From the NCBI GenBank assembly GCA_963704405.1, contig OY969903.1:2790001-2854000 (forward strand): a DNA stretch of 64,000 nucleotides, read 5' to 3'. The stretch comes from MFD01213-c1 sp963704405 (GTDB lineage Bacteria > Planctomycetota > Phycisphaerae > Tepidisphaerales > Tepidisphaeraceae). The notes beneath the pieces are model-generated. The model did not search any database. It was not told the DNA's origin and worked only from the letters and a program-made list of their open reading frames with translations. This document shows positions 51,997 to 60,404 of the stretch, piece by piece. The translations under genes were made by a program, and so were the position numbers. Within the stretch, counting starts at the first letter, position 1. The number at the start of each line of letters is the position of its first letter.

Positions 51997-53937
51997 ATGA
52001 AAAATCTCATGCGGCATTTCTCACGGCGAATTCACCAATACGTTTGCGTTGCGGCAATAGTGCTAACTTGCGGCGGCGCATCCGGCGATCCGGTTAAGGT
52101 TGTCTTTGAAGGCCGAGGCGCCATATCGCAAAAATGGCCATTGAATCATTTGAACCCGGATTTGCCGGCAGACTGGTCAAAATATAACTTCCTGGTGCTG
52201 GAATTTCGGGCGACTTCACCGCAGCGGTTTGAGTTGGAATTGCATACGCCGCAGAAGGTTATTTCCAAGCGAGTGCACCCTTTCCAAAATGCGTTGGTGC
52301 GGGCGGCGATCCCGTTGAAATATTTCTCCTCGCCCGCCAGCGGTGGGACCGATCTGGCGTCCCTCACAAATAAACTTGGCGGTTCATATTTCACCAGCAT
52401 CGAGTTCGGTGGATATGGCCCGCTGAATGATGTCAACGCAATCGGTGTGACGATGCGCGATCCAGTGGGCAAGCCCGAACTGGAGATTCGCTCGGTCACG
52501 CTGGCGAAGGAATCGCCGGGAGATGCAGTGCTGGAGCCGAAACTGCTCGTAGACGAATTCGGGCAGTGGATTCCGGATGAATGGCCCGGAAAAGCAAAGT
52601 CGATCGCTGATTTGAAAAAATCCTGGGACGAAGAAGATCAATCGCTCGGAAAGAACCCCGTTCCCGATCGCGATCGTTTCGGCGGATTCGCCAAAACCCA
52701 GGCGAAGGCCACTGGATTCTTCCGCGTCGAAAAGATCGACGGCGTCTGGTGGTTTGTCGATCCCGAAGGCCATTTCTTCTTCTCTAACGGAGCAAACGGA
52801 ATCTCGGTTGCATCGGCAACGCGTATCACCGGGCGCGATTCTATTTTCACATCGCTCCCCCCGGCAAGGCTGGCCCCCACCATGCCGGCCGACAACGCCG
52901 CCAGCCAGCCCGCCGGACCCGCTCCGGTCAATGCCTCCTTCTACACCTGGAACCTTGAGCGAAGGTATGGCCAGGAGCAGTGGCGAACAAAATGGGCGGC
53001 CCTGACCGCTCGCCGCATGGCCGATTGGGGCGTCAATACTTTCTATGGCGGCGATCAAAATCTTATGGACGCCGAGCCTCGCCAGCCGTATGTCGTGACC
53101 ATCCGCAAGTGGCAGACGGGGCAGGCCTGGCTCGGTATGCCGGATGTCTATGCGGCTGACTTTGAACAACGCGTTAACGCAATCGCCGCCGGCGCGTGCG
53201 ACCGCTATAAGAATGATCCGTTCCTGCTCGGTTACTTCATCGGCAACGAACCTTCGTGGCCCAATCGCGAAGGCGCGCTCGCGGACATGATCCTGGCCGC
53301 CCCGGAGACCGGCATTCAGCGCGAACTGAAAAAGTGGCTCGATGAAAATGGCGACACAATCGAATCCCGCCGCTCATTCGCCTTGCATGCTTTTGAACGA
53401 TACCTGACGGTGATTATCGCCGCCGTGAAGAAGCACGACCCGAATCATCTGAACCTGGGCATCCGCTTCGGTGGAAGTCCTCCCCCGGAAGTGATTCGGA
53501 TGGGCCGGCTGTTTGACGTGTACAGTCACAACATCTATCAGCCTTCACCAGACCCGCAGCGCATTCAGAAGTACGCCGACCTGACCGGAAGACCGATTCT
53601 GATCGGCGAATTCCATATGGGCGTCCCCGGGCGCGGCATGTCAGCGGGCTTGGTGCTGGCATCGTCGCAGGCGGAGAAGGCGTTTCTCTATCGCTGCTAT
53701 GTCGAGAACGCCGCGGCTAATCCGGCGGTCATCGGCGCGCACTGGTTCCAGTTCATCGATCAGCCGTCAACCGGTCGCCCGGACGGTGAAAACTACAACA
53801 TTGGCATGGTTGACGTAACCGATCGCCCGTACCCGGAAATGGTCGCGGCGATGAAGCTGTCTCACCCACGAGTTTTGGATGTGCGCCTCGGAAAAGTCCC
53901 TCCGGTATCGCCACGGAGCGGGAATGAGGCGCAGTGA
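51997..53937 (+). CDS. Secreted GH50-like (beta-agarase-like) glycoside hydrolase
   Basis: The 646-residue protein has a signal peptide (about 1-31), an N-terminal beta-sandwich (about 35-175) and a TIM-barrel-like C-domain. Characteristic stretches are LLVDEFGQWIPDEWPGK, TGFFRVEKIDGVWWFVDPEGHFFFSNG, FLLGYFIGNEPSWPNREG (a likely acid Glu in GNEP) and RPILIGEFHMGVP (a likely nucleophile Glu). The arrangement fits GH50 agarases and the wider GH-A clan. Exact substrate is uncertain, since planctomycetes carry many divergent members. The SGNH esterase gene is divergently adjacent, so the pair may debranch and cleave one polysaccharide (inference). Confidence 0.72.
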   Translation: MKNLMRHFSRRIHQYVCVAAIVLTCGGASGDPVKVVFEGRGAISQKWPLNHLNPDLPADWSKYNFLVLEFRATSPQRFELELHTPQKVISKRVHPFQNALVRAAIPLKYFSSPASGGTDLASLTNKLGGSYFTSIEFGGYGPLNDVNAIGVTMRDPVGKPELEIRSVTLAKESPGDAVLEPKLLVDEFGQWIPDEWPGKAKSIADLKKSWDEEDQSLGKNPVPDRDRFGGFAKTQAKATGFFRVEKIDGVWWFVDPEGHFFFSNGANGISVASATRITGRDSIFTSLPPARLAPTMPADNAASQPAGPAPVNASFYTWNLERRYGQEQWRTKWAALTARRMADWGVNTFYGGDQNLMDAEPRQPYVVTIRKWQTGQAWLGMPDVYAADFEQRVNAIAAGACDRYKNDPFLLGYFIGNEPSWPNREGALADMILAAPETGIQRELKKWLDENGDTIESRRSFALHAFERYLTVIIAAVKKHDPNHLNLGIRFGGSPPPEVIRMGRLFDVYSHNIYQPSPDPQRIQKYADLTGRPILIGEFHMGVPGRGMSAGLVLASSQAEKAFLYRCYVENAAANPAVIGAHWFQFIDQPSTGRPDGENYNIGMVDVTDRPYPEMVAAMKLSHPRVLDVRLGKVPPVSPRSGNEAQ

Positions 53938-53978
53938 AAAATGTCTCCGCCCCATGCGAGTGCGCGAAAATAAAATGA

Positions 53979-54395
53979 ACTTCGATTTCCAATGATCTCC
54001 GCTACGCCATAGAGTTCCGAAATGAATCGTGGCGCACATCTCGCACGGCGGCAATGTTCTCAGAGCATCGCATCTGCTGGGTTGCCGCGGATTACGTCAG
54101 CGAGCCGGCAACCATCTCCGCAACAACCGACTTTCTATACCTGCGCTTCGTCGGCGAACATCATCGATTCCCCTGTCAGAATCAGGAGCAGGTTGACCTG
54201 ACGCAACGGCTTCAATGGTGGAAGCGGCAGGTCGACGCGCATCGATCGCAGGTCACTGCCGGGTGGGCTCTTTTCAACAATGATTACGCGGGCTATTCGG
54301 TGGCAACCGCCAGGCGATTTCGGTCCATTCTGGGCATACCTGACGTAGCCCTTCCAGAGCCATCCGCAGGCCATCTTTTTGACCTCAAGCTCTGA
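53979..54395 (+). pseudogene. C-terminal remnant of a DUF72 protein
   Basis: The open frame from 53979 (after a TGA) reads DLRYAIEFRNESWR and then AADYVSEPATISATTDFLYLRFVGEH, WWKRQVDAHRSQVTAGWALFNNDYAGYSVATARRFRSILG. These match the second half of DUF72 (YecE-like) proteins, which are usually 240-300 residues. The first half with the GTSGWSY motif is missing and no start codon precedes the DUF72 text, only ATG 54054 inside it. It is probably a truncated remnant left by rearrangement at the edge of the foreign-looking region that follows. Confidence 0.7.
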
Positions 54396-54487
54396 TCCTT
54401 TTTTTGCCGAACAATTCGCACCCTATTTCAGTATAACTAACTGTAATAGCAGAAGTTTACTGACGATAAGGACAGCTAAAAAAATGC

Positions 54488-54507
54488 CATTTAATTAAAA
54501 TTAAATG
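54488..54507. promoter_or_regulatory. AT-only palindrome upstream of the Sak4-like gene
   Basis: CATTTAATTAAAATTAAATG has perfect 9-bp arms around AA and sits 129 bp before ATG 54636 in a locally AT-rich patch (54400-54520) very unlike the GC-rich surroundings. TATAACT at 54432 could be a -10 box. The palindrome could be an operator of a phage-type repressor. No other copy is seen. Confidence 0.45.
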
Positions 54508-54635
54508 TTGTTTAATCAGCACATCGCGCCTATCCTAACACATACCAAACAAAGCGGCGATTCGCGACTTGAGGCTGGTGGGTCGCATCGCCAGACAAAT
54601 TCAATCACCGGCAATGCGTTGCAGTGGAGAAGTTT

Positions 54636-55484
54636 ATGCCTCTTCGAGCCAGAAAACCGGAAGCCGTCACCAAGCGGCTTAAGTTGTTCATGTTCGGTCC
54701 GGCCGGCGTCGGAAAAACGACTGCCGCCATCCAGTTCCCCAATAGTTACATCATCGACGGTGAGCGCGGCGCCGAAAACTACGACAAGCTGGTCACCACC
54801 AGCGGGTCGGCGGTTTTTCAGACCAGCGACATCAATGAAGTGATCTCCGAAGTCAAAGCCCTGCTCACCGAAAAGCATGACTATAAGACGCTGGTGATTG
54901 ATCCGATCACCACGATCTACAACGACCTGCTCGAAAAATGCGAGCTGAAGGTCGGCACCGACTTTGGCCGCCATTTCGGCGAAGCCAACAAAACGATGAA
55001 GCGGCTCGCCAATCTCATCATGGCGCTGGATATGAACGTCGTCGTCACCGCCCATGCCAAGACGGAATACGGATCCAACTTGTCCAAGCTCGGTTACACC
55101 TTCGACGGTTGGCGGCAACTCGACTACTGGTTTGACCTCGTTGTCGAACTGGCCAAGAAGAACAAACGTCGCCTGGCCAAGGTCGTCAAAACACGCGTTG
55201 AAACGTTCCCCGATGACGATGTGTTCGAATGGAGCTATGACGCGATTCAGAAGCGATACGACATCACCGTCCTGGAGAAGCCGGCCGAGCAAGTGGTGCT
55301 GGCAGGGCCGGAACAGGTTCGTGAGATCAAGGATCTTCTGAATATTGTCCGCCTGCCCGAAGGCACAATCGACAAATGGTTCGCCAAAGCCGGCGTGGAT
55401 GTCTGGGAAGATATGCCCGCAGGCATGTTGTCCAAATGCATCGAGTATGTGAAGAACCGCCTGCCAACCCTGAATGCGGCTTAA
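54636..55484 (+). CDS. Phage-type nucleotide-binding ATPase (Sak4-like, AAA_24)
   Basis: ATG 54636 is preceded by GGAG at 6 bp; the frame also extends to GTG 54624. The 282-residue product starts with LFMFGPAGVGKTTAAIQFP (Walker A), has TLVIDPITT (Walker B), MNVVVTAHAK and a C-terminal extension with helical character. It matches the AAA_24 / Sak4 group of phage RecA-like single-strand annealing or recombination proteins. SSB follows 143 bp downstream, a pairing typical of phage recombination modules where SSB-Sak4 act together. Whether this is a prophage remnant or an exapted host gene cannot be told. Confidence 0.82.
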   Translation: MPLRARKPEAVTKRLKLFMFGPAGVGKTTAAIQFPNSYIIDGERGAENYDKLVTTSGSAVFQTSDINEVISEVKALLTEKHDYKTLVIDPITTIYNDLLEKCELKVGTDFGRHFGEANKTMKRLANLIMALDMNVVVTAHAKTEYGSNLSKLGYTFDGWRQLDYWFDLVVELAKKNKRRLAKVVKTRVETFPDDDVFEWSYDAIQKRYDITVLEKPAEQVVLAGPEQVREIKDLLNIVRLPEGTIDKWFAKAGVDVWEDMPAGMLSKCIEYVKNRLPTLNAA

Positions 55485-55546
55485 TGTGACGAGTTGCGCA
55501 CAAAGCGTATGTATGCATTTGTGGCTGATAACAACGCATTCTCCGG

Positions 55547-55589
55547 GGGCGATCGTCGTGGGTCAGAAGCACGATGATCGCCCTCTTTC
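55547..55589 (+). terminator. Hairpin between the Sak4-like gene and ssb
   Basis: GGGCGATCGTCGTG (55547-55560) pairs with CACGATGATCGCCC (55570-55583) with one mismatch, followed by TCTTTCC. It could be a weak terminator or an attenuator between the two genes. Confidence 0.6.
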
Positions 55590-55627
55590 CAACTTTATTG
55601 TCTTCTGACTTCACGAAAGGTTTAGTC

Positions 55628-56107
55628 ATGTCCAATTTCAACCGCGTTACATTAATCGGAAATTTGACGCGCGATCCGCAGATCAAACATCTGCCAAGCA
55701 GCACAATCGTCGCGGAGTTTGGTTTGGCGATGAGCCGCCGATTCCGCACGCAGTCCGGCGAGGACCGCGAAGAAGTGTGCTTCGTTGACTGTTCCGCGTT
55801 TGGCAAGCAGGCCGAGGTAATCCAGGCTTATTGCAAAAAGGGAAAACAGATTTTCCTCGAAGGCCGTTTGAAATACGACGTCTGGGACGACAAGGCCGGC
55901 AGCGGCAAGCGCAGCAAGGTTTCCGTGGTTGTTGAAAACTTCCAATTCCTCGGCAGCCGCGATGCCGACGCTACACCAAAGAGGGCCGGCGAAACCGAAC
56001 AGTTGCCTTGGCGCTCCCCCGATCACCAGGACAAAGGGACTCGCCAGCCGGAAGAGCGGCCATTTGGAAATGAAGTGAAGTTCCAGGAGGCTGAAATTCC
56101 CTTCTGA
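55628..56107 (+). CDS. ssb: Single-stranded DNA-binding protein
   Basis: ATG 55628 (MSNFNRVTLIGNLTRDPQIKHLPS) after GAAAGG gives 159 residues. The OB-fold motifs VTLIGNLTRDP, FVDCSAFGKQAEVIQAYCKKGKQIFLEGRLKYDVWDD and the C-terminal acidic tip EAEIPF are present; the acidic tail normally recruits partner proteins. An in-frame start at 55574 would add 18 residues without family similarity. Pairing with a Sak4-like gene suggests a phage or mobile module, though a housekeeping copy is equally possible since no other ssb is in the window. Confidence 0.93.
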   Translation: MSNFNRVTLIGNLTRDPQIKHLPSSTIVAEFGLAMSRRFRTQSGEDREEVCFVDCSAFGKQAEVIQAYCKKGKQIFLEGRLKYDVWDDKAGSGKRSKVSVVVENFQFLGSRDADATPKRAGETEQLPWRSPDHQDKGTRQPEERPFGNEVKFQEAEIPF

Positions 56108-56137
56108 GAAGACCGGCCCCAGCATGAATGATATCGA

Positions 56138-56177
56138 GCGGCCACCGCGAAAATTCGCGGTGGCCGCGCCGTTATTT
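56138..56177 (+). terminator. Intrinsic terminator after ssb
   Basis: GCGGCCACCGCGAA (56138-56151) and TTCGCGGTGGCCGC (56154-56167) form a perfect GC-rich stem with a minimal loop, followed by GCCGTTATTTT, 31 bp after the ssb stop. Confidence 0.75.
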
Positions 56178-56306
56178 TAGCTTCAAGTGACGGTCATCTC
56201 CGCGCTCCAAAGGATCTAGCCGTCTTGCAAAAGCGAGATTCTTTAAAGTGCCTCAGGATAACCGCTGTAGCTAAATGAAACGTGCGGTAGAATCAAACCC
56301 ATTCCG

Positions 56307-56708
56307 ATGGCACAGTCATTCTTCTGCGAAAAATGTCTCGCTAACCAGAGCAGGAAGTCCAGCGACACTTGCCCACAGTGTGGCGGTGCCCTCGTTCCAT
56401 TGCTGAACGACGACGGCTCGCTGTCGCAAGCCTTTCTCGCAGCTCGAGGCTCATGTTGCGATAGTGGATGCCGCAACTGCCCATATAAAGACGAATCACC
56501 CCGCGCTCCTGCACAAGAAAAAACCTGCGAACGATGCGGCAGCCTTTTTGAGTGCGACAAAGGCGACTGCTGGTGCAACAAAATCCAGCTCACGGCGGCC
56601 ATTCTCGAGAAACTTCAAGCCAGCTATCGCGATTGTCTCTGCCCGCAATGTCTCAGTACGAATGCGCAGGAGCGCTTGGCCTGCGATAATGCCTTCAGGT
56701 GCGCTTGA
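56307..56708 (+). CDS. Cysteine-rich CWC / DUF5522 zinc-ribbon protein
   Basis: The 133-residue protein has 18 or so cysteines in zinc-ribbon spacing: CEKCLANQ with CPQCGG, then CCDSGCRNCPYKDE (DUF5522-like) and CERCGSLFECDKGDCWCNK (Cys_rich_CWC). These two domains are commonly adjacent or fused in proteobacteria and planctomycetes, and the function is unknown, possibly metal or nucleic-acid binding. The ATG at 56307 is the sole suitable start. It stands alone, upstream of the tRNA genes on the opposite strand. Confidence 0.85.
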   Translation: MAQSFFCEKCLANQSRKSSDTCPQCGGALVPLLNDDGSLSQAFLAARGSCCDSGCRNCPYKDESPRAPAQEKTCERCGSLFECDKGDCWCNKIQLTAAILEKLQASYRDCLCPQCLSTNAQERLACDNAFRCA

Positions 56709-56754
56709 AGTGAGAAAACAACCCCTCCCCACGGCAGATCAAAAAAGATTAAAA

Positions 56755-56828
56755 TGGGCGATGAGGGGCTCGAACCCCCGACCTCACGGGTGTGATCCGT
56801 GCGCTCTAGCCAACTGAGCTAATCGCCC
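56755..56828 (-). tRNA. tRNA-Val (anticodon CAC)
   Basis: The complementary strand folds as a complete cloverleaf: acceptor GGGCGAT/ATCGCCC, D-arm GCTC...GAGC, anticodon stem CACGG/CCGTG with loop ATCACAC giving anticodon CAC, and T-arm GGGGG TTCGAGC CCCTC. The discriminator base is A and no CCA is encoded. It reads GUG valine codons. Confidence 0.95.
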
Positions 56829-57072
56829 GATCGAGACTTTATTTTAACTGGCAGACCACCTTCTGCTCAACAGGGACGAGTTTAGCGGGTTGTGGGTAGG
56901 GCGTAAAGAGGAATGGCGCCTGAGTTATCCTCAGTTTTGTCACAGTTTGCGGGCAAGCACAAAATACGAAGAGCCCTTTGGCCATTCTCGTGCTCACATC
57001 GCGGTCGCAGAGGATTCGCACGTAGGACTGGGAAGATTGCCTAAGTACAGAAGTGGCAGAGGTTTTTCTTAA

Positions 57073-57146
<74 letters not shown>

Positions 57147-57380
57147 AACTGCGTTTGTCGCGTTAAGCGGGTGGAACATGATCGTTACGCAAGAGGGAAG
57201 TGTCAAGATCGGCGGCGGCTGATTTTCACCCCCGCGCCCGCCACGCTGGAGCAGATTCTTCTCCATTCGGGAGGGAGGTGGACATTCCGGCCTGCCGCGG
57301 ATCGATGGACCCATCCATCCGCATCTGCCAATCGATCCCCGATCTTAAACCAAGCCTCTGACCACTGGAAAAGCCCTCAT

Positions 57381-58471
57381 TTACGAAATGTCATTCAATT
57401 CATTGATCAACATCCGAAGCCTTCCATGTTCACGTTTGTTAAATGCAAACATCAGCCTGGGCAATTTCGCCAGCGCCGGCTCGTCCCGCTCAATTGGCAG
57501 CGCCGCGCTTACCCGAAATTCCCCTTTAACCTTGATGTCGCTGAATCGTTCCGAAATCCGCGCCAACTGCGCTGCACTGGCGCGCGGTGCAGCCGAATGA
57601 TCAACTCATCCTTGCTATACCGCAGGCTGTGATAGTTCGAATAAAAATGGACAACCTCATGGATCGCCTCTTCAACGTTGTCCGTGATTTTATAAAGCGC
57701 CAGATCAGCGCTCCCGATCAGCCCGCGGTGCAGCAATTGTTTCTCGACATAGTCCTGCCACATCTGCCAGTAGTTTCCGCCTGGCTGGTCGATGAACACA
57801 ATGGGCATCGGCACGCTCTTCCCCGTCTGGATCAGCGTCAATACTTCAAACCCCTCATCCATCGTCCCAAAACCGCCGGGAAACAGCGCGATCGCGTGGC
57901 TCGACCGCACAAACATCAGCTTGCGCGTAAAGAAATATTTGAAATTGATCAGCTTGGGATCATTCTCGATGAACGTATTGGTTCGCTGTTCAAACGGCAG
58001 CCGGATCGCCAGCCCGAACGAAGGGTCCGCCCCCGCGCCGCCGTGTCCCGCGGCCATGATTCCACCGCCCGCGCCGGTGATCACCATCCATCCCGCCTGC
58101 GCCATTCCTTTTCCGAAAGCGGCCGCCGAAGCATAATCCGCATGGCTCTCCAGCGTCCGCGCCGAACCGAAAATACTCACCTTCCTGATATCGCGATAAG
58201 GTGCAAACACCTTCAATGCATACCGAAGTTCCTTAAGGCTTTTATTGATTAATTTGATATCCCCGCGATTTGTCTGATCGCGCAAAAGCTTCAGCGCGTT
58301 TGCCACAATCTCCCCCACCATATCCCCATCGGGAACAGCCGCTAGTTGCTCAATCAACCGGTTCGCCGTCACATGCACGGCGTCCAGATCATCGCGGGAA
58401 AGCTGCGTCGGTGATTGTGTCGATTCCTGGCTCTGTTCCAGGTTTTCTTCCGGGCTGTCAATTTCCTTCAT
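57381..58471 (-). CDS. LOG-family (TIGR00730) Rossmann-fold protein, long form, frameshifted near the 3' end
   Basis: The N-terminal half has a helical extension (about 1-90) and then KVSIFGSARTLESHADYASAAAFGKGMAQAGWMVITGAGGGIMAAGHGGA. The PGGFGTMDEGFEVLTLIQTGK motif is the LOG signature. In the frame as given the protein ends at 57509 with RSWRGFRNDSATSRLKGNFG, but a different frame runs on as LARISERFSDIKVKGEFRVSAALPIERDEPALAKLPRLMFAFNKREHGRLRMLINEL to 57381. A single missing base around 57571-57592 joins them into a 363-residue protein. The start is uncertain between 58471 and 58531. The paralogue at 33 kb is the short form. Confidence 0.85.
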
Positions 58472-58601
58472 CCGTGAACTCGCATGCAAGGGCATCAAAA
58501 AGATCACTGCTCCGCCATCAAGGCTCATCAACCTCGGAAACAGCGAGACCCGCTATTATGACCGCCACCCCTCGTTAATCAATCAGCCTGAACGCTTCCA
58601 T

Positions 58602-58743
58602 CCTCCCTCATCAGGGCAACCGCATTCTCCGCCGGTCCATGTGGGCGATCCGCATTGGCGATTTGAAAACCCGGATCGCTCGTCAGGCGCTCAGGCATCT
58701 TTTCAGGACTTACAGGAGAATGCGGTTGCCCTGCCTCCCTCAT
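58602..58743. mobile_element. MITE-like element (122 bp) with 19-bp TIRs and 10-bp direct-repeat flanks
   Basis: CAGGGCAACCGCATTCTCC at 58612-58630 is repeated as an exact reverse complement at 58715-58733, and the whole is bracketed by perfect CCTCCCTCAT copies at 58602-58611 and 58734-58743, as expected for a target-site duplication. Internally GCGATCCG and CGGATCGC form a second stem. The 122-bp interior has no ORF, so it must move by a transposase supplied elsewhere. Confidence 0.85.
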
Positions 58744-59084
58744 CTTTCCAGGCATGCACACCCTGAAATATGAAGAAACCCAGGCCGCTCGCCTCCTGCA
58801 ACGCACCCTCCACCCGTCTTGCAGCCTGTCACGCATAAGATCAGCAACAATAAACCGTTGCAGCACGATCAGCGATAAAATAAAACATTTCTAAAACGCT
58901 TCATTTTGTTTTATTTGTTTCCTTCCCAATTCTCCCGCGTTTAATCTCATTTGTAACGTCCCTTTTCCCACAAATCCCCCCACCCTTTGACAGCAGCCTC
59001 TCATCCCCGCATTCTTCACCATTCATCCGAACTCCTCGGCCTGCCGTCGCGGCCTGCCGACCTCCTCCACTAAAGGAAACCGTC
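58744..59084. other. Intergenic region upstream of the Gfo/Idh/MocA gene
   Basis: This 341-bp stretch following the MITE-like element holds no credible ORF. It contains an AT-rich patch (58873-58920, AAAATAAAACATTT and TTTTGTTTTATTTG), likely part of a promoter. The region near 58990-59080 is pyrimidine-rich on the + strand with AAAGGAAACC just before the ATG at 59085. Confidence 0.5.
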
Positions 59085-60257
59085 ATGGACATCGTTCGCT
59101 ATGGGATTGTCGGTCTCGGAAACATGGGCACCCATCATGTCAATTACCTTTCCACCGGCGGTTTGGAAGGCGGCAGCCTCGGCGCCGTCTGCGATCTCGA
59201 TCCCAAAAAAGTCGAAACTGCCGCCGGCAAACTCGATGTCCCCAGGTTCGCCAATCATCGCGAGATGTTCGCCTCCGGAAAGATCGATGCCGTCATCATC
59301 TGCACCCCGCATTATGACCACCCGCCCATCGCGATCGACGCATTCGCCAGGAACATCCACGTCCTGAGCGAAAAACCCGTCGCCGTTTCCGTCAACGCCG
59401 CCCGCAAACTCAATGAAGCCGCCGCCAAATATCCCCACCTGAAGTTCGGCATCATGTTCAACCAGCGAACCAGAAAGATTTACCAGAAACTTCGCGAACT
59501 CGTTGCCGACGGTGAACTGGGTGAAATCACCCGTATCACCTGGCTCATCACCGACTGGTTCCGCACCTGGACCTATTACGCCAGCGGTGGATGGCGCGCC
59601 ACCTGGGCCGGTGAAGGCGGCGGTGTCCTCATCAACCAGTGCCCCCACAATCTTGACCTGCTCCAATGGATCGTCGGCATGATGCCCCATCGCGTCACCG
59701 CCGTCGCATCGCTCGGCAAGACGCACCCGATCGAAGTCGAGGACGATGTCAGCGCTATCCTGGAATTCCCCAACGGCGCCGTCGGTCACTTCGTTACCAG
59801 CACCGGCGAAGCCCCCGGAACCAACCGTCTCGAAATCGTTGGTGACCGCGGCCGCATCGTCGCAGAGAACGGCAAGCTGCAGTTCCGACGCACCCGCCAA
59901 AGCGTCCGCGAAGTCCGCGAGCGCTCCCCTCAGTCATTCGCCCAGGTCGAAGTGTGGGACATTGACGTCCCCTTCGGCGGCAACGGCCCCGCCGACGAGC
60001 ACAAAACCGTCACCCAGAATTTCACCAACTCCATCCTCAAAAACACACCGCTCCTCGTCCCCGGAACCGAAGGCGTAAAAGGCCTGGAAATCGGCAACGC
60101 CATGCTCATGGCCGGCATCACCGGCAAACCCGTCGAGCTCCCCCTGGACAGCGAAGCCTACGATGCCTTCCTAAAGGAAATGACCCAAAAGTTCGGCGGC
60201 AAAAAAACCCTCACCACCAAGCCGGCCGCCGTCGCCGATATGTCGTCGACATTCTGA
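59085..60257 (+). CDS. Gfo/Idh/MocA family NAD(P)-dependent oxidoreductase
   Basis: The 390-residue protein starts with the Rossmann motif YGIVGLGNMGTHH and has SEKPVAVSV (EKP motif) and the C-domain GGGVLINQCPHNLDLLQWIVG with the catalytic His. Members oxidise or reduce sugars and inositols. No signal peptide is visible. AAAGGAAAC precedes ATG 59085. A dicarboxylate-type symporter gene lies 147 bp downstream, which may or may not be in the same operon. Substrate is not determinable. Confidence 0.93.
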   Translation: MDIVRYGIVGLGNMGTHHVNYLSTGGLEGGSLGAVCDLDPKKVETAAGKLDVPRFANHREMFASGKIDAVIICTPHYDHPPIAIDAFARNIHVLSEKPVAVSVNAARKLNEAAAKYPHLKFGIMFNQRTRKIYQKLRELVADGELGEITRITWLITDWFRTWTYYASGGWRATWAGEGGGVLINQCPHNLDLLQWIVGMMPHRVTAVASLGKTHPIEVEDDVSAILEFPNGAVGHFVTSTGEAPGTNRLEIVGDRGRIVAENGKLQFRRTRQSVREVRERSPQSFAQVEVWDIDVPFGGNGPADEHKTVTQNFTNSILKNTPLLVPGTEGVKGLEIGNAMLMAGITGKPVELPLDSEAYDAFLKEMTQKFGGKKTLTTKPAAVADMSSTF

Positions 60258-60404
60258 ATTTATTCGCCACAGAAGAATACGGAGCGCACGGAAACCTGCA
60301 GGGCCTGTGGGAAAATGCGGAGCGGCCTATCCACTATCTACCGCCTGCCATCCACGCCTTTTCTCAATGGCGAATATCCGCCTGACTTTTCATAGGGAGA
60401 TGGG

